This document shows positions 49,604 through 58,563 of a DNA stretch of 64,000 nt, in pieces; position 1 is the stretch's first letter; every line of letters starts with the position of its first letter. A model generated the notes under the pieces. The model was given only the letters and a program-made list of their open reading frames with translations, had not been told where the DNA came from and made no database searches. The translations under genes were made by a program, and so were the position numbers. Source of the DNA: an uncultured Christensenella sp. (GTDB lineage Bacteria; Bacillota; Clostridia; Christensenellales; Borkfalkiaceae). The stretch lies in contig CAJTPB010000004.1 of assembly GCA_910578065.1 (NCBI GenBank), positions 34,336 to 98,335 on the forward strand, given 5' to 3'.

Positions 49604-50917
49604 ATGGCGAACCCCTTAATTGCAATCGTCGGGCGCCCCAACGTGGGCAAAAGCACCTTTTTTAATAAGGTCGCCGGGCGCAAAATTTCCATTACGGAAG
49701 ATCGGCCGGGCGTTACGCGCGACCGCATTTACGTAGACAGTGAATGGCGGGGCAAGCCGTTTACCCTTGTCGATACGGGCGGGATTGAGTTGAAAAGCGA
49801 CGATACAATGTGGATGCACATTGCCCGTCAGGCGGAAGTCGCAATCGAAACGGCGGACGTGATTTTATTTTTTACGGACGGAAAAGAGGGGCTTACCTCT
49901 TCCGATTACGACGTAGCGGAAAAACTGCGCCGCAGCCGCAAGCCCGTTATCCTCGTCGTAAACAAAGTAGACGATTATACGCCCGATAAGATGTTCGAAT
50001 TTTATTCGCTGGGATTGGGCGAACCCTTTCCCGTTTCCGCAGAACACTCGCGCGGGATCGGCGACGTATTAGACGAAGCGGTATCTTATTTCGGCAAAGG
50101 GGAAACGGAAGAAATCCCCTCTTTAAAAATTGCCGTGGTGGGAAAGCCGAACGCGGGAAAATCGTCGCTTGTGAACAAGTTGTTGGGTGCGGAGCGAAGC
50201 ATCGTAACCGATATTGCGGGCACGACGCGCGACGCGATCGACACGTTGTTCGAACGGGACGGGAAGAAGTATACGGTAATCGACACGGCGGGGATTCGCC
50301 GCAAGCGTTCGGTGGAAGACGACGTGGAATATTATTCGGTTTTGCGCGCGTTCGACGCGGTGCGCCGCGCGGACGTTTGCGTGCTTGTGGTAGACTGCGG
50401 CGAAGGAATCACCGAACAAGACGTTAAGATCGTCGGGTACGTGCACGAGCAGGGCAAGCCTTCCGTGATCGTTATGAACAAGTGGGATACCATCGAAAAA
50501 GATACGCATACCGTTTTAAAGTTCGAAGAAAAGCTCAAACAGGATTTAAAGTTTATGGACTATTTTAAGTCCGTTTACGTTTCCGCAAAAACGGGGCTGC
50601 GCACGGATAAAATTCTTACCTTGGCGGAAGAGGTGTTCGCGCATGCGAATTTCCGCATTCCGACGGGCGCGCTGAACGATTTGCTTTCGGATGCGATGCG
50701 CGTAAGCGAACCGCCCTCTTATCAGGGCAGGCGTATGAAGTTGTATTTCGCTTCGCAGGTTTCCGTATGTCCGCCCAACTTCGTACTGTTTGTAAACGAC
50801 GATCGGCTGCTGCATTTTTCTTATAAAAGATATTTGGAAAACGTTATACGCGGCGCGTACGATTTTTCGGGTACGCCCATTACCGTGCAAGTGCGGAATA
50901 AAAAGGAAGAAGCATGA
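49604..50917 (+). CDS. der: Ribosome-assembly GTPase Der (EngA)
   Basis: 437 residues with two GTPase domains in tandem: GRPNVGKST...DTGG...NKVD and GKPNAGKSS...DTAGIRRKRSVEDDVEYYS...NKWD, then a KH-like C-terminal domain (SVCPPNFVLFVNDDRLLHFS YKRYLENVIRGAYDF). Acts in 50S subunit maturation. Overlaps plsY by 4 nt, a frequent Firmicutes pairing. Confidence 0.97.
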   Translation: MANPLIAIVGRPNVGKSTFFNKVAGRKISITEDRPGVTRDRIYVDSEWRGKPFTLVDTGGIELKSDDTMWMHIARQAEVAIETADVILFFTDGKEGLTSSDYDVAEKLRRSRKPVILVVNKVDDYTPDKMFEFYSLGLGEPFPVSAEHSRGIGDVLDEAVSYFGKGETEEIPSLKIAVVGKPNAGKSSLVNKLLGAERSIVTDIAGTTRDAIDTLFERDGKKYTVIDTAGIRRKRSVEDDVEYYSVLRAFDAVRRADVCVLVVDCGEGITEQDVKIVGYVHEQGKPSVIVMNKWDTIEKDTHTVLKFEEKLKQDLKFMDYFKSVYVSAKTGLRTDKILTLAEEVFAHANFRIPTGALNDLLSDAMRVSEPPSYQGRRMKLYFASQVSVCPPNFVLFVNDDRLLHFSYKRYLENVIRGAYDFSGTPITVQVRNKKEEA

Positions 50918-51651
50918 AAGAGTTTTACTTATCGCAGGGGTGGTATTGGTTTTTATTGATGGCGGTCGTCTGCTATTCGATCGGCTGTTTCAATTTCGCC
51001 GTGCTGATCGCTAAGTTAAAGCACAAAAACGTACGCAAGATCGGCAGCGGAAATCCCGGCACCATGAACATGAGCCGCGAGTTCGGTTTAAAAATCGGCT
51101 TGCTGAACTTTTTACTCGACGCGTTTAAGGGGGGGATACCCGCTATGGTCAGCTACTTTATTTTCCGCGGTTACGTGTTTGCGGGAACAAACGTCGTCGT
51201 ATCAGACGTTACGCGGTATTTTTGCGGGCTGTTTGTCGTTATCGGGCATATCTTTCCCGTAACCATGAAGTTTAAAGGGGGAAAGGGGATTGCTTCCACC
51301 TTAGGTCTGTTTTGGATCTGCCTTGCGTGCGAAGATCCTTGGTATTTGCTGATCGGCTTTGTCGCGCTGTGGGGCGTTGTGGCGTACATCGCGTTGACGG
51401 AGTGGGGCTCGATGGGGTCGCTGTTGGGCGTTACGGGGTTCAGCATTTGGCAGGGTGCAGAATTTTTCGCGCGCTATCACGAAGAGTTGACGAATTGGTA
51501 TATCGTAACGCTGTTCGTGTTGCTGCTTTTATTAAACTTTTTAACGTGGTTTGCTCACCGCAAAAATTTGGTGCGGCTGTTTGCGGGGGAAGAACACCGA
51601 ACGTCGGTTCGCAAACTTTCCAAAGGAAAACGCGGAACTAAAAATATGTGA
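50914..51651 (+). CDS. plsY: Glycerol-3-phosphate acyltransferase PlsY
   Basis: 245 residues, about five to six membrane helices. Uses acyl-phosphate to make lysophosphatidate. Motifs: KIGSGNPGTMNMSREFGLK, DAFKGGIPA and VTMKFKGGKGIASTLG. Slightly longer than the usual 200 residues, mainly from an insertion around RYVFAGTNVVVSDVTRYF and an extended basic C terminus (SVRKLSKGKRGTKNM). Confidence 0.93.
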   Translation: MKEFYLSQGWYWFLLMAVVCYSIGCFNFAVLIAKLKHKNVRKIGSGNPGTMNMSREFGLKIGLLNFLLDAFKGGIPAMVSYFIFRGYVFAGTNVVVSDVTRYFCGLFVVIGHIFPVTMKFKGGKGIASTLGLFWICLACEDPWYLLIGFVALWGVVAYIALTEWGSMGSLLGVTGFSIWQGAEFFARYHEELTNWYIVTLFVLLLLLNFLTWFAHRKNLVRLFAGEEHRTSVRKLSKGKRGTKNM

Positions 51652-51656
51652 ACAAA

Positions 51657-51687
51657 ACACCGTTTGATTATTCAAACGGTGTTTTTA
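51657..51687. terminator. Terminator after plsY
   Basis: AACACCGTTTGA, loop TTAT, TCAAACGGTGTT followed by TTT on the plus strand. Confidence 0.85.
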
Positions 51688-51750
51688 AAATATAAAAGCG
51701 ATACGTTTAATGTCGGTTATTGTAATGGCAAATAAATAGAACGGGCTTTA

Positions 51751-52284
51751 TCAAATAACGATATTCGTCCAATGCCAACCGTAAAATTGAAAATATTTTA
51801 CCGTAAATATAATGTACGCGGTAATGGTGGTTATCGCAATGGAGCATACGGCAATGGCGACTAAAATTTTAAATATCCTTTTTCGATTGCTTAAAAAACG
51901 GCGAATTTGATCGGAAAAGAGAATCAGACAAACGGTGCACAAAAGCCCTCCGCTGCAAAGCAAAATAACGGCAAGATTGCTTTCTACAAAACTTTTTTCG
52001 AAGTTGATTTCCAAAAAAATTCCGAACAGACAAGAAAGCACAACGCCGATCAAACCTGTCAGATTTTTAAGACGAAAGCGAAATAAAAAGGAAATGCAAA
52101 ATCCTAAACTGAAATTAACCAGCATCGTATAAATGTTGCTTAGTAAAAGGTGAAATTCTTTTATGTTGGCAAGTACGATTTGCGGTCTGAAAAAAAGATT
52201 CAGCGCTAAAATTGCGCAGCATGCCGCTATCGTTTTATTAAGGTATCCCTTTTCCGATCGTTTTTCTTCCGTTTCTTTTTTCAT
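51751..52284 (-). CDS. Membrane protein of unknown function (177 aa)
   Basis: Lys/Glu-rich cytosolic start (KKETEEKRSEKGYLNK) then about four to five hydrophobic segments (AACCAILALNLFF, FSLGFCISFLFRF, GLIGVVLSCLFGIFLEI, LAVILLCSGGLLCTVCLILF, ILVAIAVCSIAITTITAYII). Ends GWHWTNIVI. No family recognised. It is AT-richer than its neighbours. ATG 52282-52284 has AAGGAAAGACGT-type sequence upstream. Confidence 0.7.
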   Translation of the reverse strand: MKKETEEKRSEKGYLNKTIAACCAILALNLFFRPQIVLANIKEFHLLLSNIYTMLVNFSLGFCISFLFRFRLKNLTGLIGVVLSCLFGIFLEINFEKSFVESNLAVILLCSGGLLCTVCLILFSDQIRRFLSNRKRIFKILVAIAVCSIAITTITAYIIFTVKYFQFYGWHWTNIVI

Positions 52285-52304
52285 ACGTCTTTCCTTGCAG
52301 TAAA

Positions 52305-52325
52305 AATCCCCGATTTTCTCGGGGA
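52305..52325. terminator. Terminator between gpmI and the membrane protein gene
   Basis: ATCCCCGA, short TTT-rich loop, TCGGGGAT; A and T runs on both sides. Confidence 0.75.
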
Positions 52326-52333
52326 TCTTATCT

Positions 52334-53884
52334 TTACTTTTCGAGCAAACTCTTGCCCGTCATTTCTGCGGGAATGGGAAGATCCATCACGTCTAACAGC
52401 GTGGGGGCAAGATCGGCAAGCACGCCGTCGCGCAGTTTGCAATCTTTATATTCGTCGGAAACAAGCACAACGGGCACGGGGTTGGTGGTGTGCGCCGTGA
52501 AAGGGGAGCCGTCCGATTCGAGCAATTTATCCGCATTGCCGTGGTCGGCTGTCAAAAGCGCGCTTCCGCCCATGGAAAGAATTTTATCGGTAACCTTTTT
52601 CACGCACTCGTCTACCGTGTGCACCGCCTTTACCGCCGCGGGAATGATTCCCGTATGTCCTACCATATCGCAGTTGGCGTAATTTAAGATCATCACGTCG
52701 TATTCGCCCGTAGAAAGTTCTTCTAAAACTTTATCCGTTACTTCGTAAGCGGACATTTCGGGTTGCAAGTCGTACGTCGCTACCTTGGGCGAGTTGATCA
52801 AAACGCGCGTTTCGTTTTCGTTGGGCTGTTCTACGCCGCCGTTGAAAAAGAAGGTGACGTGCGCGTATTTTTCCGTTTCGGCAATGCGCAGCTGCTTTTT
52901 GCCGAGGGAAGCAAGGTATTCCCCCAGCGTGTTATCCATGCTCTGTTTGGGGAATGCAATCTGCACCCCTTCGAACGCCGCGTCGTAAACGGTAAAGCAC
53001 ACGAAAACGGGGTGTAAAAAGCCCGTTTTGCGCTCGAACGCCGTGCCCTTGGGAACGACGAAATTTTCCTGCGAGAACGCGCGGGTAATTTGGCGCGCGC
53101 GGTCGGGGCGGAAGTTAAAGAAAATGATCGAATCGCCTTCCTGCACAAGGGCAACGGGCTTTCCGTTTTCCGTTATGTTGGCGGGCAGAATAAATTCGTC
53201 CGTTACGCCGTTTTCGTAAGATTGTTTTAACGCCGCGATCGGATCGTCCGTTTGCACGCCCGTGCCGATCGTAAGCATATCGTACGCTTTTTCTTCTCTG
53301 TCCCAGTTGTTGTCGCGGTCCATCGCGTAATATCTGCCGCAGAGGGAAGCGATTTTACCGTATTCGAGCAAGTCCATTTCCGCTTGCAGCGCTTGCACAA
53401 AGGAAACGCCCGAGGTAGGGGAAACGTCGCGCCCGTCCATAAAGCAGTGCACGTACGTTTGTTTGACGCCTTTCACCTTGGCGAGCTTCAACAGCGCGTA
53501 AAGGTGAGAAATATGGCTGTGCACGCCGCCGTCCGATAAAAGCCCCCAAAGGTGCAGCTGCTTATCGTTTTTGATTGCGTTATCCATGGCGGAAAGCAGA
53601 GCGGGATTGCCGAAGAAATCGCCGTCTTCGATCGCCTTGGTGATTTTAGTTAAATCTTGATACACAATCCTGCCCGCGCCGATATTTAAATGCCCCACTT
53701 CGGAATTGCCCATTTGCCCGTCGGGCAGCCCTACCGAAAGTCCGCTTGCGCCCAACGTTGCGGAAGGATAGTTTTCGCGCAGTTCGTTCACGTACTTGCT
53801 TCCGTCGAGGGAGATCGCGTTGCCTTCCCCTGCGGCGTTCAAGCCGTAACCGTCCATAATAATCATTGCGTAAGGTTTTTTCAT
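52334..53884 (-). CDS. gpmI: 2,3-bisphosphoglycerate-independent phosphoglycerate mutase
   Basis: 516 residues. Interconverts 3- and 2-phosphoglycerate with two Mn ions. Blocks: IIMDGYGLN, DGQMGNSEVGHLNIGAGRIV with the active Ser in GNSEVGH, YVHCFMDGRDVSP, FNFRPDRARQI, NYANCDMVGHTG and LTADHGNADK. Monocistronic on this strand; tpiA and pgk follow a few kilobases away on the same strand. Confidence 0.96.
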   Translation of the reverse strand: MKKPYAMIIMDGYGLNAAGEGNAISLDGSKYVNELRENYPSATLGASGLSVGLPDGQMGNSEVGHLNIGAGRIVYQDLTKITKAIEDGDFFGNPALLSAMDNAIKNDKQLHLWGLLSDGGVHSHISHLYALLKLAKVKGVKQTYVHCFMDGRDVSPTSGVSFVQALQAEMDLLEYGKIASLCGRYYAMDRDNNWDREEKAYDMLTIGTGVQTDDPIAALKQSYENGVTDEFILPANITENGKPVALVQEGDSIIFFNFRPDRARQITRAFSQENFVVPKGTAFERKTGFLHPVFVCFTVYDAAFEGVQIAFPKQSMDNTLGEYLASLGKKQLRIAETEKYAHVTFFFNGGVEQPNENETRVLINSPKVATYDLQPEMSAYEVTDKVLEELSTGEYDVMILNYANCDMVGHTGIIPAAVKAVHTVDECVKKVTDKILSMGGSALLTADHGNADKLLESDGSPFTAHTTNPVPVVLVSDEYKDCKLRDGVLADLAPTLLDVMDLPIPAEMTGKSLLEK

Positions 53885-53916
53885 AGTACGTGATACCTCT
53901 TAAATTCGTTTTTTCT

Positions 53917-53946
53917 ATTATACACTGAAACGCTTGTTTTTAGCAA
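53917..53946 (-). promoter_or_regulatory. Promoter of gpmI
   Basis: On the minus strand TTGCTA and TATAAT (53922-53917) are separated by 18 nt, inside a small hairpin-forming CGCTTG/CAAGCG sequence. Confidence 0.55.
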
Positions 53947-54139
53947 GCGCATTCGAACGTTTTTTCGATTTTACGGAAAATTTGTAAAGACGCGTTTGTC
54001 AAGCGCGGGAATTATGGTATTGTTAAGTTACGGGTATAAAGCGGATTTTATAATTCATTCGATTTTATGGGATCTTTCAATAAAAACAGCGGGAAAAGGG
54101 AGATAAACTCAGAAATCGGCAAAAATTTTGAAAATTATA

Positions 54140-54168
54140 TTGACTTTATATAAAAATAGTTATATACT
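54140..54168 (+). promoter_or_regulatory. Promoter of the AT-rich P-loop gene
   Basis: TTGACT (54140-54145) and TATACT (54163-54168), 17-nt spacer, about 165 nt before the start codon. Confidence 0.65.
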
Positions 54169-54271
54169 ATTTAAGAGTTAGAGGGAATAATATATATGTT
54201 AAATTCATTTACTTGGAAATCGCGTAGATAATTGCATTTAAAAAACATATAAATAGAAAATATAATCATAT

Positions 54272-54321
54272 AGTCCGTTGGTATGTTTTGTTTAAAAACA
54301 ATCAACGGGCTGTTTTATTTT
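54272..54321 (+). terminator. Attenuator-like hairpin before the P-loop gene
   Basis: AGTCCGTTG (54272-54280) pairs with CAACGGGCT (54303-54311), with an inner TTGTT/AACAA stem, followed by GTTTTATTTT. It ends about 5 nt before the AAAAGGGA ribosome site, so expression requires read-through. Confidence 0.6.
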
Positions 54322-54336
54322 GAAAAGGGAAAAATT

Positions 54337-54996
54337 ATGATATATTCAGATAAATATAAAAAAGAACAATTTAAAAACGTTTACTTCATCACCGGAACTG
54401 CTACCGGCGGGAAAACAACTATTTCAAAAGCACTGGCGGAAAAATACGGTTGGCTTAGATATGATGTTGATGAAGAATTTGATAGACATAAGTCTTTATC
54501 AAATTCTAAAGACAACCCCGCAATGAACAAAACTTTTAAAAACGCAGACGAATTCTTTATGCGAGATGTAAACGAATATGAAAAGTGGTTAAAAGATAAT
54601 ACGAGGGAACAACTTCCATTTGTACTCGATGATTTAATTAAACTTTCAAAAAAACAAAAAGTGGTTTGCGATTTACATTTACTTGTTGAAGAAGCTGAAC
54701 AAATTGCAGACAAAAATCAAGTTGTATTTTTAATAAGGGAAAACAACGAAAATATTATAGATGACTATTGCCACCGCAAAAGCCACGAAGGTTTTAATCG
54801 ATTTATCAATTCGGCAACAGATCCGGAAGCAGCAAAACAAAACTGTAACACAGTTTTAAGAAAAATAAATGTAGAAAGATGTAATGATATAAGAAATAGT
54901 AATTTCTTTTGGATTGCAAGAAACGAAAATTCAACAATCGAAAACACTTTAAGACTTGTAGAAGAATTTTTCGGACTGATAAAAACTGAAAATTGA
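54337..54996 (+). CDS. P-loop NTPase/kinase-like protein, AT-rich
   Basis: 219 residues from ATG 54337 after AAAAGGGA. Walker A is GTATGGKTT (FITGTATGGKTTISKALAEK). Downstream are VVCDLHLLVEEAEQI and FLIRENNENIIDDYCHRKS. It resembles AAA/shikimate-kinase-like small kinases, possibly aminoglycoside-phosphorylating or nucleoside types, but no defining motif is present. Base composition and codon use (AAA, AAT, TTA) are far more AT-rich than the neighbours, a sign of recent transfer. Confidence 0.75.
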   Translation: MIYSDKYKKEQFKNVYFITGTATGGKTTISKALAEKYGWLRYDVDEEFDRHKSLSNSKDNPAMNKTFKNADEFFMRDVNEYEKWLKDNTREQLPFVLDDLIKLSKKQKVVCDLHLLVEEAEQIADKNQVVFLIRENNENIIDDYCHRKSHEGFNRFINSATDPEAAKQNCNTVLRKINVERCNDIRNSNFFWIARNENSTIENTLRLVEEFFGLIKTEN

Positions 54997-55109
54997 GCAC
55001 CTCTTAAAGTTCAAAAATCAGATAAAATACTCTAATGCAAAATCAACCGGTGAATTTTATAAACGGCGGATATATTCGCTTTTAAGGCAGTTAAGAGAGA
55101 GTTGGGGGC

Positions 55110-55150
55110 AAAAAGAAAACATAGACTGTTTTTGTCTATGTTTTTCTTTT
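55110..55150 (+). terminator. Terminator after the P-loop gene
   Basis: AAAACATAGAC, loop TGTTTTTG, GTCTATGTTTTT. Confidence 0.8.
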
Positions 55151-55206
55151 ATTATTTCGCCGGTTTCAAAAGTGATTGACTGATCCTTGCCGTTTATTTG
55201 TTGCGA

Positions 55207-55962
55207 TCAGTTTTTGTCGTAGTTTACGATTGCGGAAAAGTCGGGCGCTTTCAACGAAGCTCCGCCGATCAATCCGCCGTCGATTTCGGGCATCGCCATA
55301 AGTTCTTTGCAGTTTCCCGCATTCATCGATCCGCCGTACTGAATGCGCACCTTTTCCGCGCACTTGGGGCAGAATACTTCCGCGCACGTTTTGCGGATAT
55401 GCGCGATCGTTTCGTTTGCCTGCTCCGCCGTTGCCGTTTTGCCCGTGCCGATCGCCCAAATCGGTTCGTATGCGATCACGATTTTCGAAATATCGTCGAT
55501 TCCCTTCATGCCGATTTTAATTTGACGGTCGAGCACCTCTTCCGTTTTTCCCGTTTCGCGTTCTTCGAGGCTTTCGCCGATGCACACGATGGGAATAAGT
55601 CCTGCGTTCAGTGCGGCAAGCGTGCGCTTATTTACCGTTTCGTCCGTTTCGCCGAAGTATTGGCGGCGTTCGCTGTGCCCGATGATAACGTATTTCACGC
55701 CGTATTCTTTCAGCATGTCTGCGGAAATTTCGCCCGTGTATGCGCCTTTTGGCTCGAAGTGCACGTTTTGCGCGCCGAGGGCGATATTCGAACCTTTCAA
55801 CGCCTGCGCAACTGCGGGAATATCGATTGCGGGAACGCATACCGCAACTTCGCAGTTTGCGCCGCTTACAAGCGGCTTTAACGCTTCTACCAGTTCAACG
55901 CCCGCTTTCGCCGTGTTGTTCATCTTCCAGTTTCCTGCAATAATGGGGGTTCTTTGTGCCAT
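55207..55962 (-). CDS. tpiA: Triosephosphate isomerase
   Basis: 251 residues. NWKMN (Lys), GHSERRQYFGETDE (catalytic His) and the active glutamate in VIAYEPIWAIGTGKTAT; then IQYGGSMNAGN and GGLIGGASLK. Complete TIM barrel. It is preceded on the same strand by pgk and a membrane protein gene whose reading frame overlaps its first 68 nt. Confidence 0.97.
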   Translation of the reverse strand: MAQRTPIIAGNWKMNNTAKAGVELVEALKPLVSGANCEVAVCVPAIDIPAVAQALKGSNIALGAQNVHFEPKGAYTGEISADMLKEYGVKYVIIGHSERRQYFGETDETVNKRTLAALNAGLIPIVCIGESLEERETGKTEEVLDRQIKIGMKGIDDISKIVIAYEPIWAIGTGKTATAEQANETIAHIRKTCAEVFCPKCAEKVRIQYGGSMNAGNCKELMAMPEIDGGLIGGASLKAPDFSAIVNYDKN

Positions 55963-56878
55963 GATTTATCACACTCCTGTATTTTTTCGTTTTTATTTTT
56001 TTGATTTTACCGTATTTCAAAATCTGCCGAAACGCGCCTACGGTGTCGGTTAAAATGTAATCGAGCGCGTCTTGATTTTCGATTTTAATTCGAAACTGCT
56101 TTACGATATGTAAAATACGCTTATCGAGCAAAATGCACGCGTATAAATCGTCGTTCAGTTTTAACGTTACGAACACGCGCGCCAGCATAAGCGGATTGGA
56201 AGTTTCGATTTTCGCCGTAACTTCCGCATAGGGGAACAGCGCGCCGCCTACGGCGATCCCGTCTTTCCCGAATTTCAGTTCCTGCCGTTCCGAAACGACG
56301 ATGATATCTTTTCCGTTTCCCTGCGGCGTTCGCACAACGGAAAAATCCGCGTAACGGACATTTTCCGTATAATCGCTTAAAAAGAAGGGGGGATAGAGGG
56401 GCGCGGGGTTAGGCGTCGGAATTTCTTTTAACGGCTCGCTTGCAATTTCGGCAAGCGCTTGTTTTAACGCGAACATTCCCGTGCCCGACTTTTCTTCCCG
56501 CTGCAATTCGGCAAAGGGGGGAGAATCTACCTCGTAAGCGTTGCTTTCTACGGCGTACTCGTAGCGGTATTCCGCTTCGTCCTTTTCCTTCCAATCGCAG
56601 AAATCGTATTTTTCCGCTTCCGATCTCGCTTCGATGCGCCGGAACACGGGCAGCAGAAGCGGACATACGACGGAAAGGGGAAACAATCCGCCGAGGACCA
56701 AAAAGACAAAGGCAATTACGAATTTGTCTTCGTCGATAGACATTAAAACAGAAGCGATCGCAATGCAGGCGAATAAAAAGGCAAACGAAAAGGGCAGTAA
56801 ACCGTAGCGATACAGTTTGCCGTAGCGGTTCATCATAGCCCGTTCCCGTTTTTTAAGTTGTTTTTTCGCCTGTTTCAT
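55895..56878 (-). CDS. Two-helix membrane protein of unknown function (327 aa)
   Basis: From ATG 56876-56878; a start at 56896 falls in the pgk terminator. Two N-terminal membrane helices (GLLPFSFAFLFACIAIASVL and IAFVFLVLGGLFPLSVVCPL) are followed by a large soluble domain with strands (RYADFSVVRTPQGNGKDIIV; FKLNDDLYACILLDKRI-like region). No family recognised. Its last 22 codons overlap tpiA, unusually long for this genome, so the C terminus may have been extended by loss of an earlier stop. Confidence 0.65.
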   Translation of the reverse strand: MKQAKKQLKKRERAMMNRYGKLYRYGLLPFSFAFLFACIAIASVLMSIDEDKFVIAFVFLVLGGLFPLSVVCPLLLPVFRRIEARSEAEKYDFCDWKEKDEAEYRYEYAVESNAYEVDSPPFAELQREEKSGTGMFALKQALAEIASEPLKEIPTPNPAPLYPPFFLSDYTENVRYADFSVVRTPQGNGKDIIVVSERQELKFGKDGIAVGGALFPYAEVTAKIETSNPLMLARVFVTLKLNDDLYACILLDKRILHIVKQFRIKIENQDALDYILTDTVGAFRQILKYGKIKKIKTKKYRSVINHGTKNPHYCRKLEDEQHGESGR

Positions 56879-56895
56879 TCCGCTCGTTCCGCACA

Positions 56896-56918
56896 TTAAA
56901 AAGGGGCGGTAAAGCCGC
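56896..56918 (-). terminator. Terminator after pgk
   Basis: On the minus strand GGGGCGG, loop CTTTA, CCGCCCC then TTTTT. Confidence 0.85.
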
Positions 56919-56930
56919 CCCCGTTTCCGG

Positions 56931-58238
56931 TTAGTTCTTTTCGTTCAGGCAAGCGATTCCGGGGAGAACCTTTCCTTCGAACAGTTCGAGGGATGCGCCG
57001 CCGCCCGTGGAAATGTGCGTAATGCGATCGGCAAAGCCGAGCGTCGTGCATGCCGCAGCCGAATCTCCGCCGCCGACGATGGTCGTCGCGCCCTTCGCGT
57101 CTGCCAAAGCCTGTGCAACGGCGATCGTGCCCGCCGCAAGCGTAGGATTTTCGAATACGCCCATGGGTCCGTTCCAAATAACCGTTTTTGCGTTTGCGAT
57201 CTTTTCCGCAAACAGCTTTCTCGTCTGCGTGCCGATATCAAGCCCCATCATATCCGCGGGGATCTCTTTGGAAGAAACCGTTTTTACGTCTACGGGCGCG
57301 TCGATCGGATCGGGGAACTCTTTCGCGATCACCGTATCTACGGGAAGAAGCAGTTCTTTTCCCATCGATTGCGCTTTTGCGATCATTTCTTTGCAGTAGT
57401 CGATTTTTTCGTCGTCTACCAGCGAGGTGCCGACCGAACCGCCCTGCGCCTTTAAGAAGGTGTACGCCATGCCGCCGCCGATGATCAGCGTATCGCATTT
57501 TTCGAGCAGGTTGGAAATGACGTTCAGCTTATCGGCAACCTTTGCGCCGCCCAAAATCGCTACGAACGGATGAACGGGATGTTCAAGGGAATCTGCCATA
57601 ACGGTAAGTTCCTTTTCGATGAGGAAGCCGCAGACTGCCGTTTTTACCAGCCCGTATTCTACGATCGCCGCCGTGGAAGCGTGCGAACGGTGCGCCGTGC
57701 CGAATGCGTCGTTTACGTAAATATCGCAATAAGAAGCGAGCTTTTTGCAGAATTCAAGGTCTTTTTTCTCTTCTTCCCAATGGAAACGCAGATTTTCGAG
57801 CAGAACGCATTCGCCCTCTTTGCAAGCGGCGACTTTCTTTTGCGCGTCGGGGCCTACCACGTCGGAAGCGAACGTCACCTTTCCGCCGAGCAGTTCGTTC
57901 AAACGCTTTGCCACGGGCGCAAGGGTGAGTTTTTTGGGTTCGTCCTTTTTCGCCTTTTCGATAATCGCTTCCGCGGTCGTTTCGCCTGCGTCTACCTTTT
58001 TCTTATCCTTCTTGTTCAGCTTTACTTCGTCGGAGAAGATAGAGTGGGGCTTGCCCATGTGCGAGCAAAGGGTGATCTTCGCGCCCTGTTCCATTAAGTA
58101 TTGAATGGTGGGAAGCGCGCCGATAATGCGGTTTTCGTCGGTGATCGTGCCGTCTTTCATGGGTACGTTGAAATCGCAGCGTACCAACACGCGTTTGCCT
58201 TTAAAGTCTTTTACGTCTTTTACGGACATTTTGTTCAT
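56931..58238 (-). CDS. pgk: Phosphoglycerate kinase, with insertion
   Basis: 435 residues from ATG 58236-58238 with AAGGAG upstream. Core motifs: RVLVRCDFNVP, SHMGKP, GTAHRSHAS, LGGAKVADK, GGGMAYTFLKAQGG, VIWNGPMGVFE and IVGGGDSAAA. Usual length is about 395. The surplus is a charged insertion after SHMGKP (KLNKKDKKKVDAGETTAEAI then IEKAKKDEPKK) before LAPVAKRL. The insertion is outside the active site. Glycolytic, with gpmI and tpiA nearby. Confidence 0.95.
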   Translation of the reverse strand: MNKMSVKDVKDFKGKRVLVRCDFNVPMKDGTITDENRIIGALPTIQYLMEQGAKITLCSHMGKPHSIFSDEVKLNKKDKKKVDAGETTAEAIIEKAKKDEPKKLTLAPVAKRLNELLGGKVTFASDVVGPDAQKKVAACKEGECVLLENLRFHWEEEKKDLEFCKKLASYCDIYVNDAFGTAHRSHASTAAIVEYGLVKTAVCGFLIEKELTVMADSLEHPVHPFVAILGGAKVADKLNVISNLLEKCDTLIIGGGMAYTFLKAQGGSVGTSLVDDEKIDYCKEMIAKAQSMGKELLLPVDTVIAKEFPDPIDAPVDVKTVSSKEIPADMMGLDIGTQTRKLFAEKIANAKTVIWNGPMGVFENPTLAAGTIAVAQALADAKGATTIVGGGDSAAACTTLGFADRITHISTGGGASLELFEGKVLPGIACLNEKN

Positions 58239-58275
58239 AGAAACAGTTCTCCTTACTTTTTTTATTACCTTATTT

Positions 58276-58304
58276 ATAATATAGCTTTTTTCCTTTTTTG
58301 TCAA
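58276..58304 (-). promoter_or_regulatory. Promoter of pgk
   Basis: TTGACA (58304-58299) and TATTAT (58281-58276) on the minus strand, 17-nt spacer. Confidence 0.75.
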
Positions 58305-58403
58305 TAATTTCAAAGAAAATCCCTGCCGAAATTTTGTGAAAGGGCGGTAAGCGCCCCTCCGTTCGCGGCAGGAAAAAATTTCCGCATAACATGCATAAAA
58401 TGT

Positions 58404-58432
58404 TTGACAAAGGTTGCCGAGTTTGGTAAAAT
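58404..58432 (+). promoter_or_regulatory. Promoter of the str operon
   Basis: TTGACA (58404-58409) and TAAAAT (58427-58432), 17-nt spacer, about 130 nt before rpsL. Confidence 0.75.
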
Positions 58433-58563
58433 AACGGTTGCTGATTTCTATCGGCGATTTTTTGCGTGCGCAAAAGCGCGCGGAAAGAAAAGTTGCTTCT
58501 TTGAATTGCTTCGGGCAATTTTAAGAATACATTCCGAAATAAGAAAAAAGGAGGTTCCAACGA

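Larger units (their letters stand above)
53947..54336. other. AT-rich gap with leader of the P-loop gene
   Basis: 53947-54135 has no gene or clear signal. A plus-strand promoter (54140-54168) and an attenuator-like hairpin (54272-54320) follow. Confidence 0.6.
58239..58563. other. Divergent promoter region between pgk and rpsL
   Basis: Holds the leftward pgk promoter and the rightward rpsL promoter and a 130-nt rpsL leader; no ORF of note. Confidence 0.6.
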
